From Nymphaea colorata (taxonomy: Eukaryota > Streptophyta > Magnoliopsida > Nymphaeales > Nymphaeaceae), in the NCBI RefSeq assembly GCF_008831285.2, contig NC_045138.2, positions 3,264,143 through 3,328,142 of the forward strand: a stretch of DNA of 64,000 bases, given 5' to 3'. The notes beneath the pieces are model-generated. The model made no database searches. It was not told where the DNA came from and was given only the letters and a program-made list of their open reading frames with translations. This document shows positions 36,801 through 49,300 of the stretch, in pieces (within the stretch, counting starts at the first letter, position 1; each line of letters begins with the position of its first letter). Made by a program: the position numbers and the translations under genes.

Positions 36801-39800
36801 CGAGGGCCAGAAGAGGGGTGAGCTGCCATGGGCGGTACATGCCACGGATGGTGGTGGGCATCTCTCTCTCTCTCTCTCCAGTGCGTGCAAGCACACAATG
36901 CACATAACACTCACGGCCTAATCCGTTCTTATATTAGCATTTAAAGCTCAACTACTAGTGTAGATTACCAGAGCAATCTCTCAATTGTGGAACGTAGTCG
37001 TGTCTGAATGGTTGCAAGCCCCCAAGATGGTGCTTTATAGAGGAAGTGGTTTCCTTAATGGGGTACCCAAACCCAATGTTCGAACTTATATTTTTCTACC
37101 ACTTTGCACTAGACTAAAAATCATGTCAGCTGGTGCTGTAGCTTAGTAATGTGAAGCACCAGTAGAACTCCACTTTGTGTCGATCATGGGCATTAAATTC
37201 TATTCTCCAAATTCCAACCATGTTTCCTCACAGTGGGAAAGCACTGCTTATCGGTATCCAACAGATTCTTTTGGTTGGGCAATTTGTTGGCAATGTTATG
37301 GTGAAAGTCTAGGGTTTAGAGCTGAATTTGTTGTGCGTTAATGTGCTTACTAGCTATGCTTGTTTCTCATATGTAGGTAATACCACCGGGTATGGATTTC
37401 AGCTATGTGAACACTCAAGAGTTGCTAGATGGAGATGCTGATATCGCAGCCTTGATTGGATCCGACCGAAATCAGAGCAAAAGAAATCTACCGCCTATAT
37501 GGTCTGAGGTATGCGGTTTTATCCTTAATTGCCCATATCAAGCCTGAAATAGCTCCTTCTATATTGTTTTTCTTTTTCTCTTGTTTTGAAATGCCTATTT
37601 TGCAGATTATGCGTTTCTTCACAAATCGTCACAAACCAATGATCCTCGCACTCTCTCGCCCTGATCCTAAAAAAAATGTGACCACATTGTTGAAAGCATT
37701 TGGAGAGTGCCGTCCATTGCGAGAGCTTGCAAACATGGTATGCTTGTCTTGTTCATTCTGATATCTTCAGAAGTAGAAAGTTCCAGTACTTAACGTAGCA
37801 GCCGGTGGATTCATCATCCCTGGAGCATGTGTTTTTCAAAGAGGGGAGAAGAAGTGGATATGTTCCAGAGGTGAGGGAGACTACCCTGCTACTAGATCAG
37901 AGTAGTCCAAAGTAGTGGAACTTGTGTCCTTCAAACGTATGTCATCCTTACAGAAAAAGTGGATTTGCGTTCTGCTGAATTGCAGATAAGCTATTAAAAA
38001 TTGCTTCATTGTGATTTCCTTATTTCTCACTGCTGAAGCAACCTTGATGATTTTTGGCCGAGCAGACCCTTATCCTTGGAAACAGAGATGACATAGAAGA
38101 AATGTCTGGGACCAGCTCCAGTGTTCTGACGACCGTTTTGAAGCTTATTGACAAATACGATTTGTATGGGCAAGTGGCATATCCCAAGCGTCACAAACAG
38201 GCAGAAGTGCCAGAAATATACCGACTTGCAGCAAAAACGAAGGTATATTGGTTTGTAATTTGAATCGTTTGCGAAAAAATTCCAAAGAATCAGTTAACAT
38301 CAAATGAATCTAAATCACCTTTGAAGTGGAACCGTTAGGTTAGAGTTTCTAAAGAAATCTGAAAAGATATAAAACTACAGAATTTGAGAAACTTCAAAGT
38401 CAGTGATTTATAGGCTTTAATCAGTTGGAGATAAAAGACACTGGTTTGTGCACTTCGCTTTTTATTTCCTCCTCTACCAGTAACTGGAGGTAGGACCTTG
38501 ATGGTGGTCTGTATTGTACTCAAGCGCCTCTCTGTGAGAAACGTTTGAGAACTTTCTGATATCCTCCTGCTGATTATTTTTTTTGGAATTTTTTTGCAGG
38601 GCGTTTTCATAAATCCAGCTCTTGTAGAACCCTTTGGTCTCACGCTCATAGAGGTACTCGTGCTTCACACATGGTCGCCTGGTCGGCTTGTTCCATATTT
38701 CTTGTCGAAGGAAGAAAAAAAAAAAATTAACTCTACACTGTTGAACGTGACTGCAGGCAGCAGCTTACGGTCTTCCGGTTGTGGCAACCAAAAATGGTGG
38801 ACCGGTTGACATTCTCAAGGTAACACTTGGAAGTCATAAAGACAAGTTCACATATGAGTAGCTATGATTCTTAAATGACATGAATTCGAAATTTACCTTC
38901 TCTTTGCCCACTATTGCAGGCGTTGAACAATGGGCTCCTGATCGATCCCCATGACCATAAGGCAATCGCAGACGCGCTGCTTCGCCTCGTCTCGGACAAG
39001 TCCCTGTGGCAGGATTGTCGCAAGAACGGCCTTCGCTACATCTCCCGCTTCTCTTGGCCAGAACACTGCCGCAACTACCTCTCCCACGTCGCCCATTGCC
39101 GCGCCCGCCGCCCCTCCGGGCGTGGCCCCGACGCTTCCACCCCAGCCCGCCTGGCCGTCGAGGAGGAGGAGGAGCCCATGAGCGACTCCCTCCGTGACGT
39201 TCAGGACCTCTCCATTCGCTTTTCCCTCGATGTCGATGTCGCCAAAGCCAACGGTGACGACAACACTACCTCCAAGCGGGAGCTAATCCTCTCCGCTCTC
39301 CGCTCAGCGTCGAAGGCGCGTTCCCGCGAACCTTCCCAAACCCCCGGCTTCTTCCGGCCAGGACGCCGTCAACGCCTATTCATCATCGCCCTCGACTGCT
39401 ATGGCCAGGATGGGGCACCAAGTGGGAGACTGTCGGAGGTCGTACGAGAGATAACTGAAGCCGGAGGGGACAGTCGAACCGGATACATCCTAGCCACCGG
39501 CGCCACACTGGCGGAGGCCTGGGAGGCGCTCAAATCGTGCCATGTTGAGCCAGAGGCTTTCGATGCTTTGATCTGCTGCAGCGGGGCGGAGGTCTATTAT
39601 CCCTGGAAGGACGTGGAGGGTGATGAAGATTACGGGTCTCACATTGGGTACAGGTGGCCGCAGGATAGCGTCCGATCAGCAGTGGCCAGGTTGGCGAGGA
39701 CGGAGGGTGCGACCGAGGACGACGTGCTGGCGGAGGACGAAGGGTGCAGCTCGAGGTGCCTCCGTTATGCCGTCAAAGCTGGAGCCAAGGTGAGGGAACC

Positions 39801-41305
39801 GAGTTTTTTTTTTTTTCCCAATCACTGCAGACCAAGTGTTTTGACGCCTACCAATTCAGATCTCGTATATATATGTGTGTGTGCGCGTCGCCAGCAAGTG
39901 CATTTATATGTGTGTAGTTGTCGCTGGTAAATAGGGTTGAAGTTGAAGCATTTGAACCTTTCAATTTGATTTTGGACAGGTTTTGAGGGTTGACGATCTG
40001 AAGCAAAAGCTGCGAATGCGAGGTTTTCGCTGCAACGTGGTTTATACGCATTCTTGTTCACGCTTGAACGTGGTTCCATTGTTCGCATCAAGATCAATGG
40101 CACTAAGGTCAGCTCTCACAACCTAAAAGTTCGTTTTTTTACTGTGTAAACTTTCATTTTCAAGTTAAGGCAGGTCTCTAGTTTGATTTTCGTGGGCGTT
40201 ATGTTCCTGTGTCTTAAGGCGGTAGGGCGCGGTATCCAAGCTGACGGGTGCACCGTTGCTATCGCTGACACCGACGCAGCTCAGGACCCCGGAGGTAGGG
40301 GGAATGGGGGGGCCTTCGGGCCTTGCTTGGGTGGTGGGGGTTATCTTCAGCCTCAAGAGGCATAGCGTAGCTGGTCGAGCTAAGGGCCTGTATTAAGGCA
40401 GGTCTCTAGTTTGATTCTCGTGGGCGCTATGTTCCTGTGTCTTAAGGCGATAGGGCGCGGTATCCAAGCTGACGGGTGCACCGTTGCTATCGCTGACACC
40501 GACGCAGCTCAGGACCCCGGAGGCAGGGGGAATGGGGGGGCCTTCGGGCCTTGCTTGGGCGGTGGGGGTTAACACCTCTCGCTCACCCCAAAAAAAAAAG
40601 TGGTCATCTTCATGTCCTGAGTGTAAGTCACCTAGGACCTGAACAATTAGTCGAGGCCAACTCAGACACTCACCAGTATAGCTAGACTCGTGGAGCTCAA
40701 GTTGTAGGAATTCGACTTGTTTAAACTCGACTCAGCAACATGCATGGTGTCATGGGCAACGGTACATAGATCATGAAAGCTGAGAAATTCTTACACTTCT
40801 ATGAGCAGAACGGTACATGGAATAGATCAGTAGAGCGGAGAATTCCTCCATTTCTATGGGCAGAACGGTACATGGAATAGATCATGAAAGCTGAGAAATT
40901 CTTACACTTCTACGGGGAGGAGCTTGCATGGTTCACGAGATCCCTGAAAATAACTTTCATGTTTGTTTATCCGTCATCTGATTGTCGTATTATCAGTCAA
41001 GCTGCTTCTTAAGCTAATTGAATTGATTACTGTGTAGGTATCTATCGGTTCAGTGGGGCATTGATCTCTCAAAAATGGTGGTGTTCGTCGGGGACAAGGG
41101 CGATACTGATTACGAGCATCTCCTTCCCGGCCTCCACAAGACATTGATTCTGAGAGGAACCGTTGAATGTGGGAGTGAGAGGCTGCTTCGTGGTAGTGGC
41201 CGTTACCAGATGGAGGATGTGGTGCCTAAGGATGCTCCTAATATTTGTGCCGTCGATAAGGATTATACAGCCCAAGATATCTCTGCTGCATTGAAGAAGC
41301 TCTAA
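27807..41305 (+). CDS. SPS: Sucrose-phosphate synthase (family C type)
   Basis: Fourteen exons join in phase to 1029 aa: 27807-27998, 32048-32137, 32929-33149, 34348-34411, 35605-36113, 36664-36853, 37377-37508, 37606-37737, 38066-38242, 38600-38653, 38757-38819, 38920-39789, 39980-40107, 41038-41305. The cytosolic enzyme joins UDP-glucose and fructose-6-phosphate into sucrose-6-phosphate. The start [16 protein letters not shown] is diagnostic. A GT-B glycosyltransferase core (about 160-640) contains [27 protein letters not shown] and the [10 protein letters not shown]-x7-E motif (E579, E587). A C-terminal phosphatase-like domain (from ~755) has ALDCYG, lacking the second aspartate of true sucrose-phosphatases. 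Sites matching known regulatory serines are visible: RIGS (S148), RQISSPD (S217/S218) and GVSCHGR (S412). [12 protein letters not shown] and [16 protein letters not shown] resemble the SPS4F/family C branch. Exons 5 and 12 are markedly GC-rich. Intron 1 is 4.05 kb. Confidence 0.97.
30831..31071. mobile_element. Tourist-like MITE in SPS intron 1 (241 bp)
   Basis: Terminal inverted repeats GGTCACGTTTGAT and GGTTGTGTTTGAT (right end reverse-complemented) match at 10 of 13 positions. TAA trinucleotides flank both ends (30828-30830 and 31072-31074), the target duplication of PIF/Harbinger MITEs. The interior has several TGAGATCTA-type words and no coding capacity. Confidence 0.7.
40165..40351 (+). 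mobile_element. 5'-truncated SINE copy in SPS intron 13
   Basis: From TTAAGGCAGGTCTC onward this matches 40393-40573 at about 97% by eye, including box B (GTTTGATT). The box A head is missing, and the 3' end is interrupted by the second copy. Confidence 0.55.
40352..40600 (+). mobile_element. SINE with A-tail in SPS intron 13
   Basis: Box A (TAGCGTAGCTGG, 40363-40374) and box B (GTTTGATTC, 40409-40417) stand at pol III promoter spacing. The element ends in a run of ten A residues. Similar TTATCTTCA (before) and TCATCTTCA (after the tail) sequences may be its target duplication, which would place its insertion in the tail of the first copy. Orientation is the same as the host gene. Confidence 0.6.
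40757..40915. repeat. Degenerate tandem repeat in SPS intron 13
   Basis: GAAAGCTGAGAAATTCTTAC appears twice (near 40777 and 40886). GCAGAACGGTACATGGAAT also appears twice, giving about two and a half units of roughly 55-65 bp. Confidence 0.75.
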
Positions 41306-42071
41306 TTCCGGTCAACTGGCGCATGGCATCTACTGCAGAGGATCCTAAATCAGATAATCTCTTGCCTATAGCGAAAACGGCACAAAAAATAAATCAAATT
41401 AATAGAAAAAGATATTATGTAATCGATGCCTGAAAGAACCGTCAAATAATTATATATAATGGGGAAATTTCCATTGCCAGATTGTTGGGTTATTGAATTT
41501 CAGGATACCTGCAAATTGGCCATCATTCGGTTCCCTATCACAAAAAGAAATTATATAGCCTAAAATCATCCCGAAGAAATTTTTCACAATATATCGGTAA
41601 GATTCAGTTTCAACAACTTTTTTCCCAATTTATCACGAAGTTCGTGTTTCATTTCAAGCCAAGCAAGGTCCTCTAATCAAACAATTCATTCACTTATTTT
41701 AACCTTTTCATGCATCTTGTCAATTATTGCAATTTGAAAATTTTCATCTTTCCACAGTTAGTATCGTTGAAACATGCAAAATAATTTTAGAGAACATCGT
41801 TTCATAAAAAAACGTTGTGTTCTTGAGACAAATGTTTTCATGACACTTTATATCCAATAATACCTTGTTCTTGTTGTATAAGTTAAAAAATGATTAACTT
41901 AATATACGTTTCTCATGAACTTTTTCTTTGCATCACATCTTTAAGGTAGGTAGTAAAATGGTACCATAATAATTCCATTTAAATAGTCTATTCTTGTATG
42001 TGGACCTAGTGGTCTGGAGTTACTTTCTTTTTATATCCAATTATTATATATAGGATATAATTACACCATAT

Positions 42072-42107
<36 letters not shown>

Positions 42108-42785
42108 ACGTATGTTCTACACACTCACTGTTTTTCTAATTAAATAAATATTTACATATGTTCCGGAGCATAGGTATTGAACAACTAGGCAAGTACATTC
42201 ATTTTAGATAAAAATCAGATCGAGGTTTGCATTTGTCCAAACTAGACAAGATGGATCGGGGCAGATATAAGCCTGAACAAAGACTGCCATGGAAGATCCG
42301 ACCAATTGATTGGCTCATACTCCATGCCCGGGTTTATGTCCCTCCATCCCATACCCCTTTAATTAAGTAAATCGATCGACTATATCCGATTACCATTTGA
42401 TTTCAAATTCGATTAGAGAAATTGATAAAGAAATCTAACTCATCTTTAAATCTCTTTTTCTTTTTCTTTTTCTTTTCGAGTGAGTGGGAGGTTAATCCCA
42501 TCACTGCAGTAAAAGTCAAGTCCATTCCTCTCATCCCTCATAATCTAAGGCGATCGGTGCCTCAACATATCAATTTCTTTTATTTTACAACACATAAGAG
42601 TTAATGCCTACAAACTATCAGCTCCTATAATGTTTAGTATGCCAGCCATATATATATATATATATATCAATGAGTGGTTCATTCCTCTCATCCCTCATAA
42701 TCTAAGGCGATCGGTGCCTCAACATATCAATATCTTCTTTTACAACACATAAGAGTTAATGCCTACAAACTATCAACTCATATGT

Positions 42786-42830
<45 letters not shown>

Positions 42831-43317
42831 ATGAGTGGTTCATTCAATCCTCTTTCTTATAAAAAAGGCTAGTGGTTCTCCTTGTGCCTGCTTCTTTGGG
42901 TTTAAGGAGCATGTTTTGGAATATTTTATGGTCTAGAAGTAAAGTACATTAAGATGTAATAATAACCGTTCTAACTTTTAAGATTCGAATACTACTTATT
43001 AACGAAAGACTACTTTACCGTTCATTACGCTACCACACCCATAGGGTATTTAGGTATTTATTTGTAAAGCCCGTTTGATGCACACGAAAAACACTATGCC
43101 TTTTCTTCCGTTGAAAATTTCTTTCTTCCTATGCACCAAACTCGGAAATGTGAATATGATTTCCTGATCACACATAAATTTGACATCGGATCTGAATTCC
43201 GTTTAAAAGATTTTGAAAACCGAAACCCATGGATCTTCGTCAAGTCGAGTTTCGTAAACGGCAGGGCCGTGGGGTTCCGACTTCTGCGTGGCGGGAGGGA
43301 AGAGCCGAGGACAAAGA
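41306..43317. other. Spacer between SPS and GDPD genes
   Basis: No gene is seen. It holds the SPS 3' UTR, an (AT)n tract at 42077-42104 and a tandem duplication of ~157 bp (copy 1 42523-42679, copy 2 42680-42842). Each copy of the duplication ends in (AT)n plus ATCAATGAGTGGTTCATTC. Confidence 0.65.
42523..42842. repeat. ~157-bp tandem duplication with internal (AT)n
   Basis: Both copies carry CATTCCTCTCATCCCTCATA, GGCGATCGGTGCCTCAACAT and CACATAAGAGTTAATGCCTA in the same order. They differ mainly in the length of the (AT)n run. Confidence 0.9.
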
Positions 43318-46300
43318 ATGGCGGCATCGGGAGCGTGGGGGAGGCATCCTCGTCTTCCCTCCAAGCGGTATCAGAGGATCGCTACCCGGAAACTCGTCGT
43401 CCGTTTCCTCCTTATCGTCGCCTTCCTCGCCGTCGTTCCTCCACTCCTCTTCCATTTCTGGTTGCGAAGAGCCGCCGAGGTGCGTCATTTCTCCTCTCCC
43501 CTCCGTACGATAGTTAGGGGTTTTTCCTCACCGGTTCGTGGGGAGATTTTAGATTTCATTTGGAGGCGAATCAGGTTTTCTATTCTGGATGTTTGATCTC
43601 TGATGCTATGAGGAGAAAAATGATGCCCACCCGAGGATGATGGAATTTTGTGCGCGGGAGAAGAAAGGGATTGCCGATCCAATGTAGTTTCTAGTTTCCA
43701 AGACACTGCGCTGTTGATATGTAGCTGGTGCATGATTGCATTTTAGGATCAAAGTACCGAGTTGTTGAAGGAAATGCCATTCAGTTGACTGCATGATTGC
43801 ATCAGCCGCTTCTATTCACGAATGAGTTGGTGAAGGTGTCACACTTGTGAGGACGATGCAGATGCGAGGCGAGTAGGAATAGACCGATGAGTAATTTGCA
43901 GCTTTTCTATGTATTGCTTGGCTGGAAATTGAATTAACAGCTTGATCATTGAACGGTTGCGCCTAGATCACTGATCTATGCAATTCTTGTATCACAGAGT
44001 GTATATAAAGTGACGTGGTAATCTCTTACCATTTTCTGCATGATTTCTCTTTTAGGTGAAATCGAGAAAGTGTGGTTGGCTAGAAAGTGTTCCTCTTGTT
44101 TGTGCTCATGGAGGCGACTCCAGCAGGGCGTTCCCCAACACTGTGCGTATTTTTCTTCAAATTTTCTTCTAGTACATTGTTACTTCTGAGATTTTTTTCG
44201 ATCACTTTTACTGTTTATAATTTGCTTTTCATAGCAAGGATCTGCTTTTAACTGTATGGGAATATGTTGGTTAATGTTACGGCAATTATGATTCAAGCTC
44301 TGAGTCCTTTGATTCCTTTTAGTTCTAGATTTCGGTTTGCATGAGACCAATCATTGATCATATTGAAAATTGAACCTATGAATATCTTTAACTTGGTATT
44401 TTAAAAAGGTTTATTTCTTATATTTAAAATGAGTAAGCTTTACATAAGGTGGTTTCTGTTTTGCTGCTCATGTTGGCGTATGCTAGATAAGTTCAATTAT
44501 GAGTTTTTTAGTTTTAATTTATTTGATAGCTTCATACTAAGTAATCTTAATTAAGGTGGTATGAACTAAAATGTTAATGCCAGCTAATTATACTCTTGAA
44601 GGGGAGAAGAATATTGAAATACCGTACTATAAGAGTCTAAAATGCAAGGCGTAGTATTTTAACTTTTTAACTCATTGAAATGATAAATCATTATGGATCT
44701 GGAATATTAAAGCATGGTTTAATTTTTTAGCACCGGCAATTGCACCTGTGCTAAAACAATTGAGGTATTTTGAGTTCCTTTTTTGACACAGACAAAGTCA
44801 AGGAAAAGCCTATAAAATGATTTCAATACTGGACCTTGGACATATTAACATAATAGTTCCGAATTTCCTTAGATAGAACTTTCGTCTCATGGTATCTTGC
44901 TCCAGTCCCCTTGCAACATTTTCATTCTTGGGTGCCATATATTTCACATGCTTTTAATGATTCACATGGCAGTATCATCAAACGATACAAGTCTTGGATA
45001 AGAATCTACAACACACTAGAACACCCTTGTTGATGATCCTTTACTCCGACAGTACCTTTTGCCTAGCTTTGATATATTATTTTGATAAACTGATGGTGCA
45101 TATGATTTCACCTTCTTAACAGATGGAGGCATATCGCATAGCTCTTCTTTCTAATGTGGATTGTGTGGAGATTGATGTTTCTCGCACTTCAGATGGGGCT
45201 TTGGTTGCACTCCATGATAGGTATATGTGGATCCTTCTAACACCTTTAAAGGTTTGGCGTATTTGATTGTTGTTCATAACATTGAAGGTGGAAACAAGCT
45301 GTCTTATCTGGGCTCAACCATCTGTGGGTTAGGTTGGGCTGGGATTTTCAGCCTGGGGCTGGCTTGGTTTGTTTCCAAGTCTCACCCATACTTTTGTGGG
45401 CTGACACAGGCTGAGCCATGATCTGTTTGTGCTAGGAGAAATAAAATACTGGAATGCTTTCTTTTGCCAATAGTTTGTAACTATACCCTTCATGAATTGT
45501 TGAGGCCTGTAAAGTGTAATTCACGCAAGCATAATGATGGACGTGCAGTGATTCTTCTTCCTTCTCCTAACTTTTCCTTTGTGCCTTTTCATTCTGGTCT
45601 GTATGGGAGCTGTTAGGGACAAAAGGAAAATACAAAAATGACACGTGTCTGATGTAATATGCACCTGTCTATCTAGCTACCTTAACGGAGGTACTTGTTG
45701 GATGTGCATGGCTTGCATGCTTCTCATTACTTAGAGGTGATAAACTTAATACAGAAGGCAACTTTAAAGACCACATCAGGTTATTATGGACATTTTTATT
45801 TTTTTGAAGTAATTGCATTTGCCTTTTAATGTTGGCAGCTAAGATAGTATGGCCAATAAAATCAGTTGTACAAATACTGTTGTTTTGTCTTCTAGGGGTC
45901 TTAGTTTTCATAGTGGTTCTTCAAGATTTCTGCTTGATAAATGACAGATATATGACACAGGCAGGGAATTGCAGCTTTTATCTGGTAACTCTACCACAAA
46001 AGTTGGGCACCTGAGCATGAACGAGGTGATTTATATTGATCTAATGCAAAAAATTTTTTTTAGTCTACGTTTGACTTTCTCGTTTCAATAGTTTTAACTC
46101 ATTGGTGCATTGAAGTATTTGGTTTATCAACTCCTTTCCTTTGTCTTCCTTTTTTACTATTGGTTTCCTTCATTGGAACTCCATAATTGGTCAATGTAAA
46201 GTTGAGACTTGCAACTATTGGTTTCCTTCATTGGAACTCCATAATTGGTCAATGTAAAGTTGAGACTTGCAACTTATTAACTTGATCACAAATAAAATAA

Positions 46301-49300
46301 GAAATCCCCCATACATGGCTCAGTTGACATGAGCATTTGAAGTTTCAATTAAAACATGGATCTTTCCATAGAATCGACATTGTCCAGAAACGTCCTATAT
46401 TATATACATAGAGAGAGAGATGCACACATATGGAGCTCAGGTGTTCATATTCTGATTTTTAAAATTGAGCTTCTTATTTAAAATGATTAGAGGAACTCTA
46501 TTATTTCAAGAAAAATGCTGGTTCACTACCTTGAACCACACTTTAGCTATAGTTCATGATTTTGTGGAAATTTCTTTTTTATTCTTTCCAATAATGTATG
46601 TGCCAGAGATCCTTGCTCTTCGCTCCCTAAGTTACAAAGTATCTCATAAAGAGCTAACGGCACTGTAACGTACATATCGTAATTAATCATGCATTTTTCT
46701 TTCCAAATGTTATCATTTTTTATTTCTCCTTTTCCAATGAACATCAAAACAGACTTTGACCATTCTTTTCTTATGTTATTGGGTGCTATATTCCCATTGT
46801 TTTCTCCTTATGCAGTTAATGCAGGTGATCATAATAATTTTTTTTAAATTGTTTATTACCTTGCTTACCTGTCTTAGTTCTGTTTCCTTTTCTAGTTAGG
46901 CATGAGATCTTATTTTGTCATAAGTAATCCTACTTGAATTTATTTGAGAGGAGAATTATAGGGAAAAAAACTGTTTCTGGTTTGTGTTGATTTTTATGAG
47001 GACTTTTTCTATCGTACTTTAAAAAATATGGCAATATTTTCCCCAATATCATTGACTAAAGCTATTTTGGTTTTAAAAAATCAGAATATATTTTTAAAAT
47101 TTACAAAGTGGCAACCGCACTGGACCTTTTAAGTGTATATGTTCCTTTTTTCTTTTAAAAATTTATTCTATGAGTGTGTCTGATTTGTAAGAAAATTAGT
47201 ATTAAGTTTATATTTTATTATTTTTAAAATTTTGAGTTATCTAGATTTTCTTGATGAGAACACAATTTTATACAACTTCGGGAAGAAACCTTCTTGAGGA
47301 AATTGCAAACAATGATGCTGATGACCATGGGTTGAAATACTAGGAGGTCAAACCTAAAAAATTGTGGATGTAGATCAGAATCTCAGCGCTTACATAGTCA
47401 TCCTCTATAGTGGATATTCTGGAAATGTGAAAATGCCCGCCACACTGTGTAATGTGACGGCCAGAGAGTAATTTAATGCTAGACTAGAGAACTGAATCAG
47501 ATGGTCCATTTACACTGTCGATTGTGTGCTAGTTTCACGTTGTAAAATTGTGGTTTGATGAGCTTGCCTCTTGCAGTTCGCAACTCATTTTTCCCCATTT
47601 TCATCTCATTTGTTTTCCTAAGATCAGCAAATATGGCATAGCATCTCTTATTGCGATAATTGACCATGTTACTGAAGCAACTATGTTTTAGTTTGTGGTT
47701 GTAGATACAGCAGCTCCGTTCAGGCATTAAATTTCCCAAGAACAATCAAGATATATGGGTTCCCTCTGTCACTGAGGCATTAAAGGTAGTTATAGATGTT
47801 TTTGGTTTCTAAATGAAGGTTTTTAACTGGAAGAGAAAATCTAATCCTTAGATTCTGAATGTAAGGTATATTATATGAAGCAAATTTAGGTAAAGGTTCA
47901 GGCTGAATCCTCTTGTAGGGAGGCTACTCTGCATGTTACGTATTTCACTTCCATGTGCTAACATGAGTTTAATGTCCTTCCTCCAGCTGGTTTCGAAGTC
48001 AGTTCGCCAGGTTATTCTAGATGCTAAAGTTGGCCCTCCATTGTATGAAAAGGGCCTTGCTGCAGATATACTTTCCACTGTGAGTATGTTTCTCTACGTC
48101 ATGATATTGAAGCTATTTGTAAATAGTGCCTGGATGCAATAATATTTAGTTTAGTGATCTCTTTATACATCTCAGGGACAGAGAGAGACTGTGTGTTAGA
48201 TTTGCTTGTATTCAGCCTTAAGCTGTGGTTGATTAGATATCAACTTTGATATCACATCTGATGTTCTCATTATTAACTGTGGCAGATCAACAAGGCTGGT
48301 TGCAATAATTGTCTTATCTGGTCTAAAAGTGACACATTGGTGAGGGACGTGATGAGACTATCTCAAGATGTTCCTGTAAGTCTTCTGCCGGCAAGCATAT
48401 ATCTCTATAGTCTATATCCTGGAAAGCAGTACTGATATATGTAATCCATTTTCAGGTTGGGTATATCGTCATGAGGGATCCATCCACTGGTGTTAGAACT
48501 AACTTGTTACGGATGAAAGGTTCTCAAGTTGTCGGTGTTTACCATCCTTTGATTGATGAAGCACTTGTGAGAACGCTACACAGGTAGGAGGGTTTCTTGC
48601 TGAACATTGGACTTCTTTTGTTGAACCTTCTTTGTCTTGATATTCACCAAAAAGCCACAAATGTTGCACTTGTGGCTACCATTTAAAGTCCACGTAGTAT
48701 TATCAAGTGAAACTAGGTTACTTTTTTGGAACAGCTCAATCATGAATAATTACCCTGAATTTCAATCTGGAGAGGTTAGTGGCAGGAAATGAGGTTTCTA
48801 ACTTGATTGCTAGCAATAGTCTTGCTAACTGATCTATTTAGATGGTAGCAGATTAGCATGTGGATATGCTTAGTGTCACTAATGTAGGTATGCAGGGAGG
48901 TATAGATATTTGTAATTGAAAGTAATAAAGCATCAATACCATCTTAATTGCAAACTCTTCACTAAAATGTTACAATTGAAAACGTTTATATGAATTCTGA
49001 GAGAGCAATGTAACTGACAATAATATTTTAAAAGCAATGAGGAGTGAGTAGAAGAAGCCATCAAGATTATAAACAAGACTAAGTAAAATTAGTGATGAGG
49101 TTTAACCACATATATCACTAATTTCACCTTTGTTTGAGAAGTGTGTGTTTTTAAGAGTCATATTACTCAGGGCCCTGGGCTGCAATATCAGCCTAACCCA
49201 TTAAATTGGCAGCGAACCTCCAGTTACCTGCTTGAGCTGGTCAACAGCTTCTCCAATCCATGCTTAGTTCAGTCAAGCTGTTCATGGCCTTTCGGCCATG

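Noticed and set aside
37040-37150. tRNA gene or SINE suggested by a GTTCGAAC box
   Set aside because: No cloverleaf could be drawn and no box A stands at proper spacing.
43131-43517. 128-aa plus-strand frame overlapping GDPD exon 1
   Set aside because: The overlapping frame from 43318 has the hydrophobic anchor and splices in phase to the HGG exon.
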